Shown here: one piece after another, positions 39,346-49,002 of the stretch | Layout of the letters: every line of letters starts with the position of its first letter | Numbering within the stretch: the first letter of the stretch is position 1 | Assembly: GCF_008364555.1 (NCBI RefSeq) | Contig: NZ_VTUC01000003.1 | Coordinates: 186,001 to 250,000 of the forward strand | From: Enterobacter vonholyi | GTDB taxonomy: Bacteria > Pseudomonadota > Gammaproteobacteria > Enterobacterales > Enterobacteriaceae | DNA: 64,000 bases | Direction of reading: 5' to 3' | Notes under the pieces: model-generated | Databases searched by the model: none | What the model saw: only the letters and a program-made list of their open reading frames with translations | Told to the model about the DNA's origin: nothing | Program-made: the position numbers and the translations under genes

Positions 39346-40122
39346 ATGATGGCTGAGAACAAATTAAACGTAATTGATTTGCACAAACGCTACGGCGAAC
39401 ATGAAGTGCTGAAAGGGGTGTCGCTGCAGGCAAATGCTGGCGACGTAATCAGTATCATCGGCTCATCCGGCTCGGGGAAAAGTACCTTCCTGCGCTGCAT
39501 TAACTTCCTCGAAAAGCCGAGTGAAGGCTCGATTGTGGTGAGCGGGCAGAATATTAACCTGGTCCGTGATAAAGACGGCCAGCTGAAGGTTGCGGATAAA
39601 AATCAGCTGCGCCTGCTGCGTACCCGCCTGACGATGGTGTTCCAGCACTTCAACCTCTGGAGCCACATGACGGTGCTGGAGAACGTGATGGAAGCGCCGG
39701 TTCAGGTGCTGGGCCTGAGCAAGCATGAAGCTCGCGAGCGCGCGGTGAAATACCTGGCGAAAGTGGGCATCGACGAGCGCCAGCAGATAAAATACCCGGT
39801 GCATCTCTCCGGCGGTCAGCAGCAGCGTGTCTCCATCGCCCGCGCGCTGGCTATGGAGCCTGAGGTGCTGCTGTTCGACGAACCGACTTCCGCGCTGGAC
39901 CCTGAACTCGTTGGCGAAGTGCTGCGCATCATGCAGAAGCTGGCCGAAGAGGGCAAAACGATGGTGGTGGTGACGCACGAGATGGGCTTCGCCCGTAACG
40001 TCTCGAACCACGTTATCTTCCTGCATCAGGGGAAAATTGAAGAGCAGGGGCACCCGGACGAAGTGCTGGCGAACCCGCAAAGCCCGCGTTTACAGCAGTT
40101 CCTGAAGGGGTCGTTGAAGTAG
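39346..40122 (+). CDS. hisP: HisP, histidine/LAO ABC transporter ATPase
   Basis: HisP powers the importer from the cytoplasmic face. The 258-residue product has Walker [10 protein letters not shown] (near residue 39), the Q-loop FQHFN, the signature LSGGQQQR, Walker [13 protein letters not shown] and the switch His in VVTHEMG. It ends the operon; a hairpin repeat lies after the stop. Confidence 0.97.
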   Translation: MMAENKLNVIDLHKRYGEHEVLKGVSLQANAGDVISIIGSSGSGKSTFLRCINFLEKPSEGSIVVSGQNINLVRDKDGQLKVADKNQLRLLRTRLTMVFQHFNLWSHMTVLENVMEAPVQVLGLSKHEARERAVKYLAKVGIDERQQIKYPVHLSGGQQQRVSIARALAMEPEVLLFDEPTSALDPELVGEVLRIMQKLAEEGKTMVVVTHEMGFARNVSNHVIFLHQGKIEEQGHPDEVLANPQSPRLQQFLKGSLK

Positions 40123-40133
40123 ATTTTGTCTTT

Positions 40134-40168
40134 CCCCTCTCCCTATGGGAGAGGGGCGAGGTGAGGGC
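40134..40168 (+). repeat. Interspersed hairpin repeat, copy 3
   Basis: CCCCTCTCCC (40134-40143) pairs with GGGAGAGGGG (40147-40156), followed by CGAGGTGAGGGC. It lies between convergent hisP and the GNAT gene and is nearly the same as the copy at 20131. Confidence 0.85.
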
Positions 40169-40169
40169 A

Positions 40170-40679
40170 TCAGGCCGCACCGCACTCCAACCTGTACACC
40201 CAGTCGTCATAGCGCACGCCGTCAATCTCATACGCCTTTTCCAGCACCTGCATACGCACGAACCCGACTTTCTCCAGCACCCGCACCGACCCGCCGTTGT
40301 CCGCCAGTACGTACGCGTTAATCGCTTTCACGCCGGTCTGGTTGAACGCATAATCACACATCGCGCGCAGCGCTTCGCTGGCGATACCTTTGCCCTGCGC
40401 AGCAGGCACAACCGTATAGCCAATATCCGCCTCTTCACGATTCTCAGGGCTGATTTGCAGGCCGATATCGCCCAGCGGCGTATCATCATTCCGGGAGCGA
40501 ATGACAAACACATGAGCAGCAGCGAGTCGCGCGGCAAACACGCGTCGGGTCTCTTTTTCCGGCGCGATGGCGGCCATGTAGCGCATGATACTGCGATCTT
40601 CTCGTAGCGAGCGGAAGAAGGCCCAGTCAGTGGGTTCGAAAGGGGTGAGGTAAAGCCGGTGTGTGGTGATGGTTGCCAT
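40170..40679 (-). CDS. GNAT-family N-acetyltransferase (RimJ/RimL-like)
   Basis: The 169-residue product (MATITTHRLYLTPFEPTDW...) has the acetyl-CoA-binding motif VVPAAQGKGIASEALRAM, with ADIGYTV before it and NGGSVRVLEKVGF after it. That is the order of RimJ/RimL-type acetyltransferases, which modify protein N-termini or small amines. The actual substrate cannot be read from sequence. A frame extends to 40703; homology begins near the ATG at 40679. E. coli K-12 has no gene here between hisP and yfcH, so this is an accessory or lost gene. Confidence 0.85.
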   Translation of the reverse strand: MATITTHRLYLTPFEPTDWAFFRSLREDRSIMRYMAAIAPEKETRRVFAARLAAAHVFVIRSRNDDTPLGDIGLQISPENREEADIGYTVVPAAQGKGIASEALRAMCDYAFNQTGVKAINAYVLADNGGSVRVLEKVGFVRMQVLEKAYEIDGVRYDDWVYRLECGAA

Positions 40680-40723
40680 TGTTACGCCATATCTTCGGAA
40701 CATGGCCTGTCACTGTACCATAT

Positions 40724-41617
40724 TCACCGCACCACATCCCCCAGCGCTTCTTCTAATTCAAACCAGCGGAACGCAAACCCGGCCGCTTCCAGCCGTTTTG
40801 GCAGCGCTCTCTGTCCGCCCAGTACCAGAACAGACGCTTCACCCATCAGCAGACGAATGACCGTGGCAGGCACGCGCAAAATTGCCGGACGGTGCAGGGC
40901 ATGCCCCAGCGCGTGGGCAAACTGTTCATTGCGCACCGGATACGGCGCAACCATATTGAACGGCCCGCGCAGATCGTTATCCAGCAGCCACAGAATCCCG
41001 TTGACCATATCGTCGATATGGATCCAGGCCAGGTACTGACGACCATTACCGATGGGGCCACCGAGTCCGAGCCGGAAAGGGGGAAGCATTTTCGCCAGAA
41101 TGCCGCCTTTCGGCGCGAGCACGACACCGGTCCGTAGCAGGCAGACGCGGGTCCGCTCGCTCTGCGCCGCGCAGGCGATACGCTCCCACTGGGCGCAGAG
41201 CTTATGGGTAAACTCGTTATGGGGCGGCTCTTCCTCGGTTACAACCACCTCGCCAAGATCGCCGTAATAGCCCACCGCTGAACCCGAAATCAGCACCGAA
41301 GGCGGGGTGTGGCTATTGCGGATCAGCTCGACCAGCTTTTCGGTGATGTTCCACCGGCTGCTGCATAACAGCTGTTTTTGCTCTTCCGTCCAGCGCTTAT
41401 CGGCGATGGGTTCACCCGCGAGGTTAATGACGGCGTCGAAGCCGTCCAGATTTTGCTGCTCGGCCAGATTTTTCCAGATATCAACACCTGCCCCCAGCAC
41501 CTGGCGCGCTTTCTCCGGGCTGCGCGTGACCACGGTGATGTCATGGTGCATGGCCTGCAGACGCGCAATGAGGTGACGACCAATAAGGCCTGTACCGCCG
41601 GTCAGCAAAATCTTCAT
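40724..41617 (-). CDS. yfcH: YfcH, NAD-dependent epimerase-like protein
   Basis: The 297-residue product has an N-terminal nucleotide-binding motif ([20 protein letters not shown]), NLAGEPI, and a DUF1731-type C-terminal region ([14 protein letters not shown]), typical of the YfcH/TIGR01777 epimerase group. The substrate is unknown. GGAGG precedes the ATG. folX lies 13 bases upstream on the same strand. Confidence 0.93.
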   Translation of the reverse strand: MKILLTGGTGLIGRHLIARLQAMHHDITVVTRSPEKARQVLGAGVDIWKNLAEQQNLDGFDAVINLAGEPIADKRWTEEQKQLLCSSRWNITEKLVELIRNSHTPPSVLISGSAVGYYGDLGEVVVTEEEPPHNEFTHKLCAQWERIACAAQSERTRVCLLRTGVVLAPKGGILAKMLPPFRLGLGGPIGNGRQYLAWIHIDDMVNGILWLLDNDLRGPFNMVAPYPVRNEQFAHALGHALHRPAILRVPATVIRLLMGEASVLVLGGQRALPKRLEAAGFAFRWFELEEALGDVVR

Positions 41618-41630
41618 ACAACCTCCAGGT

Positions 41631-41999
41631 TTACGCCTGGCGCCGCCAGCTTAACGTCATGGAGACGGAGTCGGCATAGCGCAGGGCGTGAAGTTTATCG
41701 ATCTCAACTTCAGCATAAGTGACCCAGTGATGTTCGCGTGCGATATCGAGCACATCCTGAGTTAATTTTTCCAGCAGAGAGAAGCGGTTATTCTCAACGT
41801 ACTGGATGATGTTTTTGGTTATTGTGCGGTAGTTCAGCGCGTCGTTGATGTCTTCGCTGGCCCGCGCTTTGTCTGCGGGGTAGTGAATTACCACGTTAAT
41901 GACAATATCCTGACGGTTGGCGATCTCTTCCTCTTTGATGCCGATGAAGGTACGCAGGCGTAAATTTTTTATGCGAATAATAGCGTCTGGCTGTGACAT
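41631..41999 (-). CDS. folX: FolX, dihydroneopterin triphosphate 2'-epimerase
   Basis: FolX epimerises dihydroneopterin triphosphate to dihydromonapterin triphosphate. The 122-residue product ([25 protein letters not shown]...) matches E. coli FolX almost residue for residue and has the FolB/FolX fold with the conserved EEE and the [15 protein letters not shown] end. A longer frame to 42068 has no homology. It is likely co-transcribed with yfcH. Confidence 0.95.
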   Translation of the reverse strand: MSQPDAIIRIKNLRLRTFIGIKEEEIANRQDIVINVVIHYPADKARASEDINDALNYRTITKNIIQYVENNRFSLLEKLTQDVLDIAREHHWVTYAEVEIDKLHALRYADSVSMTLSWRRQA

Positions 42000-42074
42000 T
42001 GCAGGTCTTCTCCGTGTCAGTATTTCCTGCCCATAATACATGAGAGCTTCACAGGCACCCAGCCTCATACCGGG

Positions 42075-42704
42075 TTAAATTTGCTGGATTTTTTGCATCG
42101 CCCGCTCGGTCGCCGGGCGGGTCCGGATGCGCTCAAACCAGTTGTTCACCGCCGGGTAAGCGGCCAGGTCAATGCGGTGTTTTTCATGCGTATTCACCCA
42201 CGGCCAGCAGGCGATATCGGCAATACTGTAATGATCGCCCCCGAGCCACGGCGTTTTCTTCAGCCGACGGTTCAGAACGTCATAGAGCCGTTGAGTCTCA
42301 ACCTGATAGCGTTCTATCGCGTAAGGAATAGGCTGCGGGGCGTAAGCGGTAAAATGATGATTTTGTCCCAGCATGGGGCCCAGCCCGCTTGCCTGCCAGA
42401 AAAGCCATTGCAGGGTATGGTGACGCTCGCGCAGTTCGCCGCTCAGCAGCTTGCCGGTTTTCTCCGCCAGATAGAGCAAAATTTCACCGGATTCAAACAG
42501 GCTCAATGGTCTGCCCCCGTCCGCCGGCTGGTTATCAATGATGGCCGGGATTTTATTATTCGGCGAGATAGCCAGAAAGAGAGGGCTGAACTGTTCGCCT
42601 TTGCTGATATCCACGCGAATGATCCTGTAATCCAGCTCGGCTTCTTCAAGAAAGAGGGTGATCTTATGGCCGTTTGGGGTAGGGGCGTAATAAAGGTCGA
42701 TCAT
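42075..42704 (-). CDS. yfcG: YfcG, GST-like disulfide-bond oxidoreductase
   Basis: YfcG is a Nu-class glutathione transferase homologue with disulfide reductase activity. The 209-residue product begins MIDLYYAPTPNGHKITLFLEE, with the thioredoxin-like N-domain (NNKIPAI cis-Pro and SLFESGEIL glutathione site) and a helical C-domain (YSIADIACWPWV). GGAGTTGAGA precedes the ATG. It is divergent from yfcF. Confidence 0.93.
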   Translation of the reverse strand: MIDLYYAPTPNGHKITLFLEEAELDYRIIRVDISKGEQFSPLFLAISPNNKIPAIIDNQPADGGRPLSLFESGEILLYLAEKTGKLLSGELRERHHTLQWLFWQASGLGPMLGQNHHFTAYAPQPIPYAIERYQVETQRLYDVLNRRLKKTPWLGGDHYSIADIACWPWVNTHEKHRIDLAAYPAVNNWFERIRTRPATERAMQKIQQI

Positions 42705-42815
42705 TCTCAACTCCTGTCCATGCGAATAGTGGTGCCATGACAAATGAGTATAGGTGTTTGTTGTAAATCGTGAGTTTTCATCAAGTGACAGCGACGCAAA
42801 GAGATTATATGTTGA

Positions 42816-43490
<675 letters not shown>

Positions 43491-43546
43491 TAAGCCCAGA
43501 CGCTTAAGGTATGATGGGGGCAGTCTGTTTTCCCGAGGAGTGACTG

Positions 43547-44098
43547 ATGAAACTGATGTTTGCGTCGGATATCCATGGATCGCTGCCCGCAACCGAGCGT
43601 GTCCTTTCCCTGTTTGCACAAAGCGGTGCGCAGTGGCTGATTATTTTGGGCGACGTGCTGAATCATGGCCCTCGCAACGCGCTGCCGGAGGGCTATGACC
43701 CTGCGCGGGTCGTGGAAAAACTCAACCCGTATGCCTCGCGCATCATCGCCGTTCACGGCAACTGTGACAGCGAAGTGGACCAGATGCTGCTGCATTTTCC
43801 CATTACCGCGCCGTGGCAGCAGGTGCTGCTCGAACAACACCGCCTGTTCCTGACCCACGGACATCTTTTCAGCCCGGATAATCTCCCGGCTCTCGCGGCT
43901 GGCGATGTCCTGGTTTACGGTCATACTCATATTCCGGTTGCGGAAAAACGCGGTGAGATTTATCACTTTAATCCGGGCTCGGTTAGCATCCCAAAAGGCG
44001 GATATCCTGCGAGCTACGGCATGCTGGAAGGAAATACCCTGAGCGTTATCGCACTTAATGATCAGCAAGTTATTGCGCAGGTAGCGATTAATCCGTAA
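43547..44098 (+). CDS. yfcE: YfcE, calcineurin-like phosphodiesterase
   Basis: The 183-residue product has the metallophosphatase motifs in order: FASDIHGS (residues 4-11), [20 protein letters not shown] and VYGHTHIP. E. coli YfcE is a manganese-dependent phosphodiesterase on artificial substrates; the natural one is unknown. GAGGAG lies before the ATG. yfcD follows after 55 bases. Confidence 0.95.
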   Translation: MKLMFASDIHGSLPATERVLSLFAQSGAQWLIILGDVLNHGPRNALPEGYDPARVVEKLNPYASRIIAVHGNCDSEVDQMLLHFPITAPWQQVLLEQHRLFLTHGHLFSPDNLPALAAGDVLVYGHTHIPVAEKRGEIYHFNPGSVSIPKGGYPASYGMLEGNTLSVIALNDQQVIAQVAINP

Positions 44099-44153
44099 GT
44101 TACACCTCAACTGCAAACGCGCCGAAAGAGCGCTTAGAAGAGAAGGTTTCCCG

Positions 44154-44708
44154 ATGGTGGAGCAGAGTCATTTGGCAAGTACAGAGTGGGTTGACATTGT
44201 CAGCGAAGAGAATGAAGTGATCGCGCAGGCCAGTCGCGAACAAATGCGTGCGGAGCGTCTGCGTCACCGTGCAACGTACATCGTTGTGCATGACGGTATG
44301 GGCAAAATTCTGGTCCAGCGCCGTACGGACACCAAAGATTTTCTCCCAGGGATGCTGGATGCCACTGCAGGCGGGGTTGTCCAGGCAGATGAAGTGCTGC
44401 TGGATTCCGCGCGTCGAGAAGCAGAAGAAGAGCTAGGTATCGCCGGTGTGCCGTTTGCCGAGCACGGTCAGTTCTATTTCGAAGACGAAAACTGTCGCGT
44501 CTGGGGCGGGCTGTTTAGCTGCGTTTCTCACGGCCCGTTTGCCCTGCAGGAAGAAGAGGTGAGTGAAGTCTGCTGGATGACGCCGGAAGAAATTACCGCG
44601 CGTTGCGACGAGTTTACGCCGGATTCGTTAAAAGCGCTGGCGCTGTGGATGACCCGCAACGCCAAAAACGAATCGACCAAATCAGAGAAAGAGGAAGAGG
44701 CTGAGTAA
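44154..44708 (+). CDS. yfcD: YfcD, Nudix hydrolase
   Basis: The 184-residue product contains a Nudix box ([23 protein letters not shown], near residues 78-100) that binds metal and hydrolyses nucleoside diphosphate derivatives. The layout resembles IPP isomerase-type Nudix proteins. Substrate unknown. The C-terminus is charged ([12 protein letters not shown]). It is convergent with the LacI-type gene just three bases away. Confidence 0.92.
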   Translation: MVEQSHLASTEWVDIVSEENEVIAQASREQMRAERLRHRATYIVVHDGMGKILVQRRTDTKDFLPGMLDATAGGVVQADEVLLDSARREAEEELGIAGVPFAEHGQFYFEDENCRVWGGLFSCVSHGPFALQEEEVSEVCWMTPEEITARCDEFTPDSLKALALWMTRNAKNESTKSEKEEEAE

Positions 44709-44711
44709 GCT

Positions 44712-45731
44712 TCAGCAACTCTCTCTCAGACACAGACTGGACGCGATGGGCTTTTGATCGCGCCAGTCACCGTCATTCAGACGCTCCAGCAACGCTTTCC
44801 CGGCTTCAATTCCAATCTTACGATGCGGCACCGCCATCGTCGTCAGCGGCGGCTGACAGACGCGGCTCACGTCGCTATCGCCAAAGCCTACCACTGCCAG
44901 ATCGTCCGGCACCTTGATTCGCCTGCGCTGGCACTCATATAGCGCGCCGCAGGCCAGCTCGTCAGAGACGCATACCAGCGCATCCAGCTCCGGCCAGGCC
45001 AGCAGGAACTCGGGCAGCTGCGCCGCGCCGGTCGAGAAGCTAGGCGGCATCGCCGCGTTAATGACCCGGTTCGGCGACATATGGTGGCGAAGCATGGCTT
45101 TGTACCAGCCCTGAAGGTGCTGCTGGAAAATCCACTGCTCCTGGTTGGCGCACAGCAGGCCAATATTTTGATAGCCGCGCTTAATCACCATTTCCGTGAG
45201 TTCATACATGGCCGCCACGTTATCAATCCCGATATTCATATCAATCGGATCGGCGCGCATGGCGCCCATCTCCATCACCGGAATAGAGGCATTTTTCAGC
45301 CAGTGGCGAACAGTATCGGTATGTTCAACGCTGAGCAGGATAGCGGCGGCAATGTTCGACGCCAGCAGCGTCTCCAGCAGTTTCTCCTCCTGCTCAAGGC
45401 GATGCTGGGATTCTGCCAGCATGATCTGATATCCGGCAGGCTGCAGCACCTGCTGTAGCCCGGCGAACATCTCCGAGCAGCCGGCTTCGGAGAGGTTGGG
45501 CACCACCATGGCTATCGTCCATGACGACGCCGAGGCAAGGGCACTGGCGGCAAGATTAGGCATATAACCCAGCTCCTGCACGGCAGCTTCAATTTTTTCT
45601 CGTAGTTTATCGGAAACCTGTTCGGGCGTGCGAAGCGCACGGGACACGGTCATCGTGCCCACACCGGCAAGCTGTGCGACATCGGCAAGTGTCACTTTAC
45701 CAGTACTGCGCCGTTTTCGGGTTAGAGACAT
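44712..45731 (-). CDS. LacI-family transcriptional repressor of the adjacent PTS-transketolase operon
   Basis: The 339-residue product has an N-terminal helix-turn-helix (VTLADVAQLAGVGTMTVSRAL, residues 13-33), a hinge helix (NLAASALAS) and a periplasmic-binding-protein-like effector domain. Many inserted changes set it apart from GntR, but it is of that general class. It is divergent from the PTS operon; the gap carries two GGTAGCGCTATC/GATAGCGCTATC palindromes that are its likely operators. Ligand unknown, presumably the sugar or its phosphate. Confidence 0.9.
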   Translation of the reverse strand: MSLTRKRRSTGKVTLADVAQLAGVGTMTVSRALRTPEQVSDKLREKIEAAVQELGYMPNLAASALASASSWTIAMVVPNLSEAGCSEMFAGLQQVLQPAGYQIMLAESQHRLEQEEKLLETLLASNIAAAILLSVEHTDTVRHWLKNASIPVMEMGAMRADPIDMNIGIDNVAAMYELTEMVIKRGYQNIGLLCANQEQWIFQQHLQGWYKAMLRHHMSPNRVINAAMPPSFSTGAAQLPEFLLAWPELDALVCVSDELACGALYECQRRRIKVPDDLAVVGFGDSDVSRVCQPPLTTMAVPHRKIGIEAGKALLERLNDGDWRDQKPIASSLCLRESC

Positions 45732-45840
45732 ACACCTTCCTGCTGACCAGACGCGTTCTTATTTTCCTTCGCTTCACGTGACAGGCAGTATACGCCTTAA
45801 ATCCCTTTTTTTGCTGTGATTTAGCACCGTGATTGCAATT

Positions 45841-45854
45841 TGATAGCGCTATCA
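45841..45854. promoter_or_regulatory. LacI-family operator 1
   Basis: TGATAGCGCTATCA is a perfect 14-base palindrome with the central CG typical of LacI/GalR operators. It lies between the divergent repressor and the PTS operon. Confidence 0.8.
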
Positions 45855-45875
45855 CATTTTTGCATGTTAACTATT

Positions 45876-45889
45876 GGTAGCGCTATCTT
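45876..45889. promoter_or_regulatory. LacI-family operator 2
   Basis: GGTAGCGCTATCTT repeats operator 1 with slight changes, centred 34 bases away (about three helical turns). Confidence 0.75.
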
Positions 45890-45905
45890 TGTGATCGCGA
45901 TCGCA
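45890..45905 (+). promoter_or_regulatory. CRP-like site before the PTS operon
   Basis: TGTGATCGCGATCGCA fits the CRP pattern TGTGA-N6-TCACA with one mismatch in the second arm. It lies 60 bases before the EIIA start and suggests catabolite control. Confidence 0.6.
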
Positions 45906-45965
45906 GTCATCCAGCGATGTGTTGAATAAAGTTTGCTCATCTTTAGCGTGTAGCGGGAGTGAAAA

Positions 45966-46409
45966 GTGCTCAAAAAATGGATATATGATACAACCATCAC
46001 GCTGCAGGATAGCGTGGAAAACTGGCCGCAGGCGCTGGAGCTGTGCGCGAAGCCGCTGCTGGATTTGCAGGTGATTGAGCCTGAATACGTCACGGCCATC
46101 ATTCAGCAGCACCACACGTTAGGACCTTATTATGTGCTGGCACCAGGGCTGGCGATGCCGCATGCGCGGCCGGAGGAAGGTGCCAAAGGACTGGGGTTGT
46201 CGTTATTAAAACTAAAACAGGGCGTCTCGTTTGGTGCCGGTGAGTTTGACCCTGTCGATGTGATTATCATGCTCGCGGCACCGGACAAACATAGCCATAT
46301 TGAAATGATATCCGCACTCGCGGAATTATTTTCCAGCGACGAGGATATGGAGAAACTGCATCAGGCGAATACGCGGGAGGAAATTAAAACAATTATTAAC
46401 CGCTTCTGA
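45966..46409 (+). CDS. PTS EIIA component, ascorbate (UlaC/SgaA) type
   Basis: This phosphocarrier accepts phosphate from HPr and passes it to EIIB. The 147-residue product has the type-2 EIIA active site GLAMPHARPEEG, with His66 the likely phospho-acceptor. The start is GTG with GGGAG upstream. It is the first gene of a six-part module with the LacI gene, EIIB, EIIC and two transketolase halves. Substrate not known. Confidence 0.9.
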   Translation: MLKKWIYDTTITLQDSVENWPQALELCAKPLLDLQVIEPEYVTAIIQQHHTLGPYYVLAPGLAMPHARPEEGAKGLGLSLLKLKQGVSFGAGEFDPVDVIIMLAAPDKHSHIEMISALAELFSSDEDMEKLHQANTREEIKTIINRF

Positions 46410-46489
46410 TTTAATTCTGTAATCCGGTTTTTCACAACATTACGCGTCAGCGTGATGGGGCGTACTCTACTCAAAATAAGGGGATAACA

Positions 46490-46762
46490 ATGAAAATCAT
46501 GGCTATTTGCGGTTCTGGCCTGGGCAGCAGTTTTATGGTCGAAATGAATATAAAAAAGGTGCTCAAAAAGCTGGAGATTGAGGCTGAGGTTGAACATTCC
46601 GATCTCTCCTCGGCCACGCCAGGCGCGGCCGACCTGTTCGTGATGGCAAAAGACATTGCGGCCAGCGCCAGCGTGCCGGAAAGCCAGCTGGTGGTGATCA
46701 ACAACATCATCGACATCAACGAACTTGAAGCGCAGCTGCGCGCCTGGTTCGAAAGACAATAA
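46490..46762 (+). CDS. PTS EIIB component, ascorbate (UlaB/SgaB) type
   Basis: The 90-residue protein has the P-loop CGSGLGSS, with Cys7 the phospho-acceptor that hands phosphate to the incoming sugar. It matches the lactose/ascorbate EIIB fold. It follows EIIA after 80 bases and precedes EIIC. Confidence 0.92.
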   Translation: MKIMAICGSGLGSSFMVEMNIKKVLKKLEIEAEVEHSDLSSATPGAADLFVMAKDIAASASVPESQLVVINNIIDINELEAQLRAWFERQ

Positions 46763-46783
46763 CCCTGATAAGGCGAGGTGGAT

Positions 46784-48175
46784 ATGTTTATCCTTGAAAC
46801 GCTGAATTTCGTTGTTGATATTTTAAAAGTCCCTTCGGTGCTGGTCGGTTTAATTGCGCTTATTGGTCTGGTTGCGCAGAAAAAAGCGTTTTCGGACGTG
46901 GTGAAAGGAACCATTAAAACTATTCTGGGCTTTATTGTGCTGGGCGGCGGCGCCACTGTGCTGGTCGGGTCATTAAATCCGCTAGGCGGTATGTTCGAAC
47001 ACGCCTTTACGATTCAGGGCATTATTCCAAACAATGAAGCGATTGTCTCCATTGCGCTGGAAAAATACGGTGCAGCGACCGCGCTGATTATGGCCTTCGG
47101 CATGGTGGCGAATATTATCGTCGCGCGCTTTACTCGCCTGAAGTACATCTTCCTGACCGGGCACCACACGTTTTACATGGCGTGCATGATTGGCGTGATC
47201 CTGACGGTGGCGGGCTTTGAAGGCGTAGGACTGGTCTTTACAGGCTCGCTGATCCTCGGCCTGATCATGGCTTTCTTCCCGGCGATTGCGCAGCGCTACA
47301 TGAAGCGCATTACCGGCAACGATGAGATTGCCTTCGGCCACTTCGGCACGCTGGGCTACGTGCTTTCAGGCTGGATTGGCAGCAAGGTCGGCAAAGGCTC
47401 CCGCTCAACCGAAGAGATGAACCTGCCGAAGAATCTGAGCTTCCTGCGCGACAGTTCGATCTCCATCTCCCTGACCATGATGATTATCTACCTGATCATG
47501 GCTGTGAGCGCCGGGCGCGAGTACGTCGAGGCTACCTTCAGCGCCGGCCAGAACTACCTCGTCTACGCCATCATCATGGCAATCACCTTTGCGGCGGGGG
47601 GGTTCATTATCCTGCAGGGCGTACGCCTGATTCTGGCAGAAATCGTCCCGGCCTTTACCGGCTTCTCGGAGAAACTGGTGCCGAACGCGCGTCCTGCGCT
47701 GGACTGCCCGGTGGTGTACCCCTATGCGCCAAACGCGGTGCTGATTGGTTTCCTGTTTAGCTTCCTCGGCGGGATTGTGGGGTTGTTCATCTGCGGTCAG
47801 TTCAGCTGGGTGCTAATCCTCCCGGGCGTGGTGCCGCACTTCTTCACCGGCGCAACCGCTGGCGTGTTCGGTAATGCCACCGGCGGACGTCGCGGGGCGA
47901 TGATTGGTGCGTTTGCCAACGGTCTGCTGATTACCTTCCTGCCGGTCCTATTGCTGCCGGTACTGGGCGCCATTGGTTTTGCCAACACCACCTTCTCGGA
48001 CGCCGACTTCGGCGCGGTCGGGATTGTCCTCGGCAACCTGGCGCGCTTCCTGTCGCCGCTGGCCATCACCGGGCTGGTCGTGGCGCTGTTCGCGCTGCTG
48101 GTGGCGTACAACGTCTTCGCGAAAAACAAACCTGCGGGCGGTAACGCGCAGGAAAACACCGGAGCCAAATCATGA
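46784..48175 (+). CDS. PTS EIIC component, ascorbate (UlaA/SgaT) type permease
   Basis: The 463-residue integral membrane protein has about 10-12 hydrophobic segments and matches the UlaA-type EIIC permeases (FTGHHTFYMACMIG, NAVLIGFLFSFLGG). A GTG at 46778 is in frame; GAGG is better placed for the ATG at 46784. Its last four bases overlap the transketolase N-half (ATGA). UlaA takes up ascorbate, but sequence alone does not fix the sugar here, and the transketolase partner argues for a different ketose or ketogenic sugar. Confidence 0.9.
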   Translation: MFILETLNFVVDILKVPSVLVGLIALIGLVAQKKAFSDVVKGTIKTILGFIVLGGGATVLVGSLNPLGGMFEHAFTIQGIIPNNEAIVSIALEKYGAATALIMAFGMVANIIVARFTRLKYIFLTGHHTFYMACMIGVILTVAGFEGVGLVFTGSLILGLIMAFFPAIAQRYMKRITGNDEIAFGHFGTLGYVLSGWIGSKVGKGSRSTEEMNLPKNLSFLRDSSISISLTMMIIYLIMAVSAGREYVEATFSAGQNYLVYAIIMAITFAAGGFIILQGVRLILAEIVPAFTGFSEKLVPNARPALDCPVVYPYAPNAVLIGFLFSFLGGIVGLFICGQFSWVLILPGVVPHFFTGATAGVFGNATGGRRGAMIGAFANGLLITFLPVLLLPVLGAIGFANTTFSDADFGAVGIVLGNLARFLSPLAITGLVVALFALLVAYNVFAKNKPAGGNAQENTGAKS

Positions 48176-49002
48176 ATGAGAAAGAGATAACCGAACTCGC
48201 GCGTCAGATCCGCCTTGAGACGCTGAAGTCGCTGACGCAGCTGGGCTTTGGCCACTACGGCGGCAGCATGTCGGTGGTTGAAACGCTGGCCGTACTCTAC
48301 GGCGCGGTGATGAAAATCGACCCGGCGGATCCGGACTGGCCGGAGCGAGACTATTTTGTCCTGTCGAAAGGCCATGCGGGCCCGGCGCTCTACAGCACGC
48401 TGGCAATCAAGGGCTATTTCCCGGTGGAAGAGCTAAGCACGCTGAACCAGAACGGCACGCGCCTGCCGAGCCACCCGGACCGCCTGAAAACGCGTGGCGT
48501 AGATGCTACTACCGGTTCGCTGGGACAGGGGATTTCCATCGCCGGCGGTATGGCGCTGTCGCACAGGCTGGCCGGGCGACCGAATCGGGTCTTCTGTATC
48601 GTCGGCGACGGCGAGCTGAACGAGGGGCAGTGCTGGGAAGCATTCCAGTTTATTGCCCACCATCGCCTGAACAACCTGACGGTATTTGTCGACTGGAACA
48701 AACAGCAGCTCGACGGCGAGCTGGACGAGATCATCAGCGCGTTCGACCTGGAGGGCAAATTCCGCGCCTTTGGCTTTGACGTGGTGACGGTGAAGGGGGA
48801 CGACATTCCTGCGCTGCTGGAGGTGACGTCCCGGGTGCCTGCCGCGGACGCTCGCCCGCGGGTGGTGATCCTCGACAGCATCAAAGGCCAGGGGGTGCCG
48901 TATCTGGAGCAGCTCAGCAATTCGCACCACCTGCGATTGACCGCGGAGAGCAAAGCGGCCCTCAACGAGACGATTCGCCAACTGGAGGCTTCACATGATT
49001 AA
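48172..49002 (+). CDS. Split transketolase, N-terminal (TPP-binding) subunit
   Basis: Split transketolases consist of this diphosphate-binding half and a pyrimidine-binding half. The 276-residue product has SKGHAGPALY, GSLGQG and the TPP/metal motif GDGELNEGQCWE...N starting at residue 145. Length fits the half (full-length enzymes are about 660 residues). It overlaps EIIC upstream and the C-half by eight bases downstream, so the two halves are made together. Confidence 0.93.
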   Translation: MNEKEITELARQIRLETLKSLTQLGFGHYGGSMSVVETLAVLYGAVMKIDPADPDWPERDYFVLSKGHAGPALYSTLAIKGYFPVEELSTLNQNGTRLPSHPDRLKTRGVDATTGSLGQGISIAGGMALSHRLAGRPNRVFCIVGDGELNEGQCWEAFQFIAHHRLNNLTVFVDWNKQQLDGELDEIISAFDLEGKFRAFGFDVVTVKGDDIPALLEVTSRVPAADARPRVVILDSIKGQGVPYLEQLSNSHHLRLTAESKAALNETIRQLEASHD

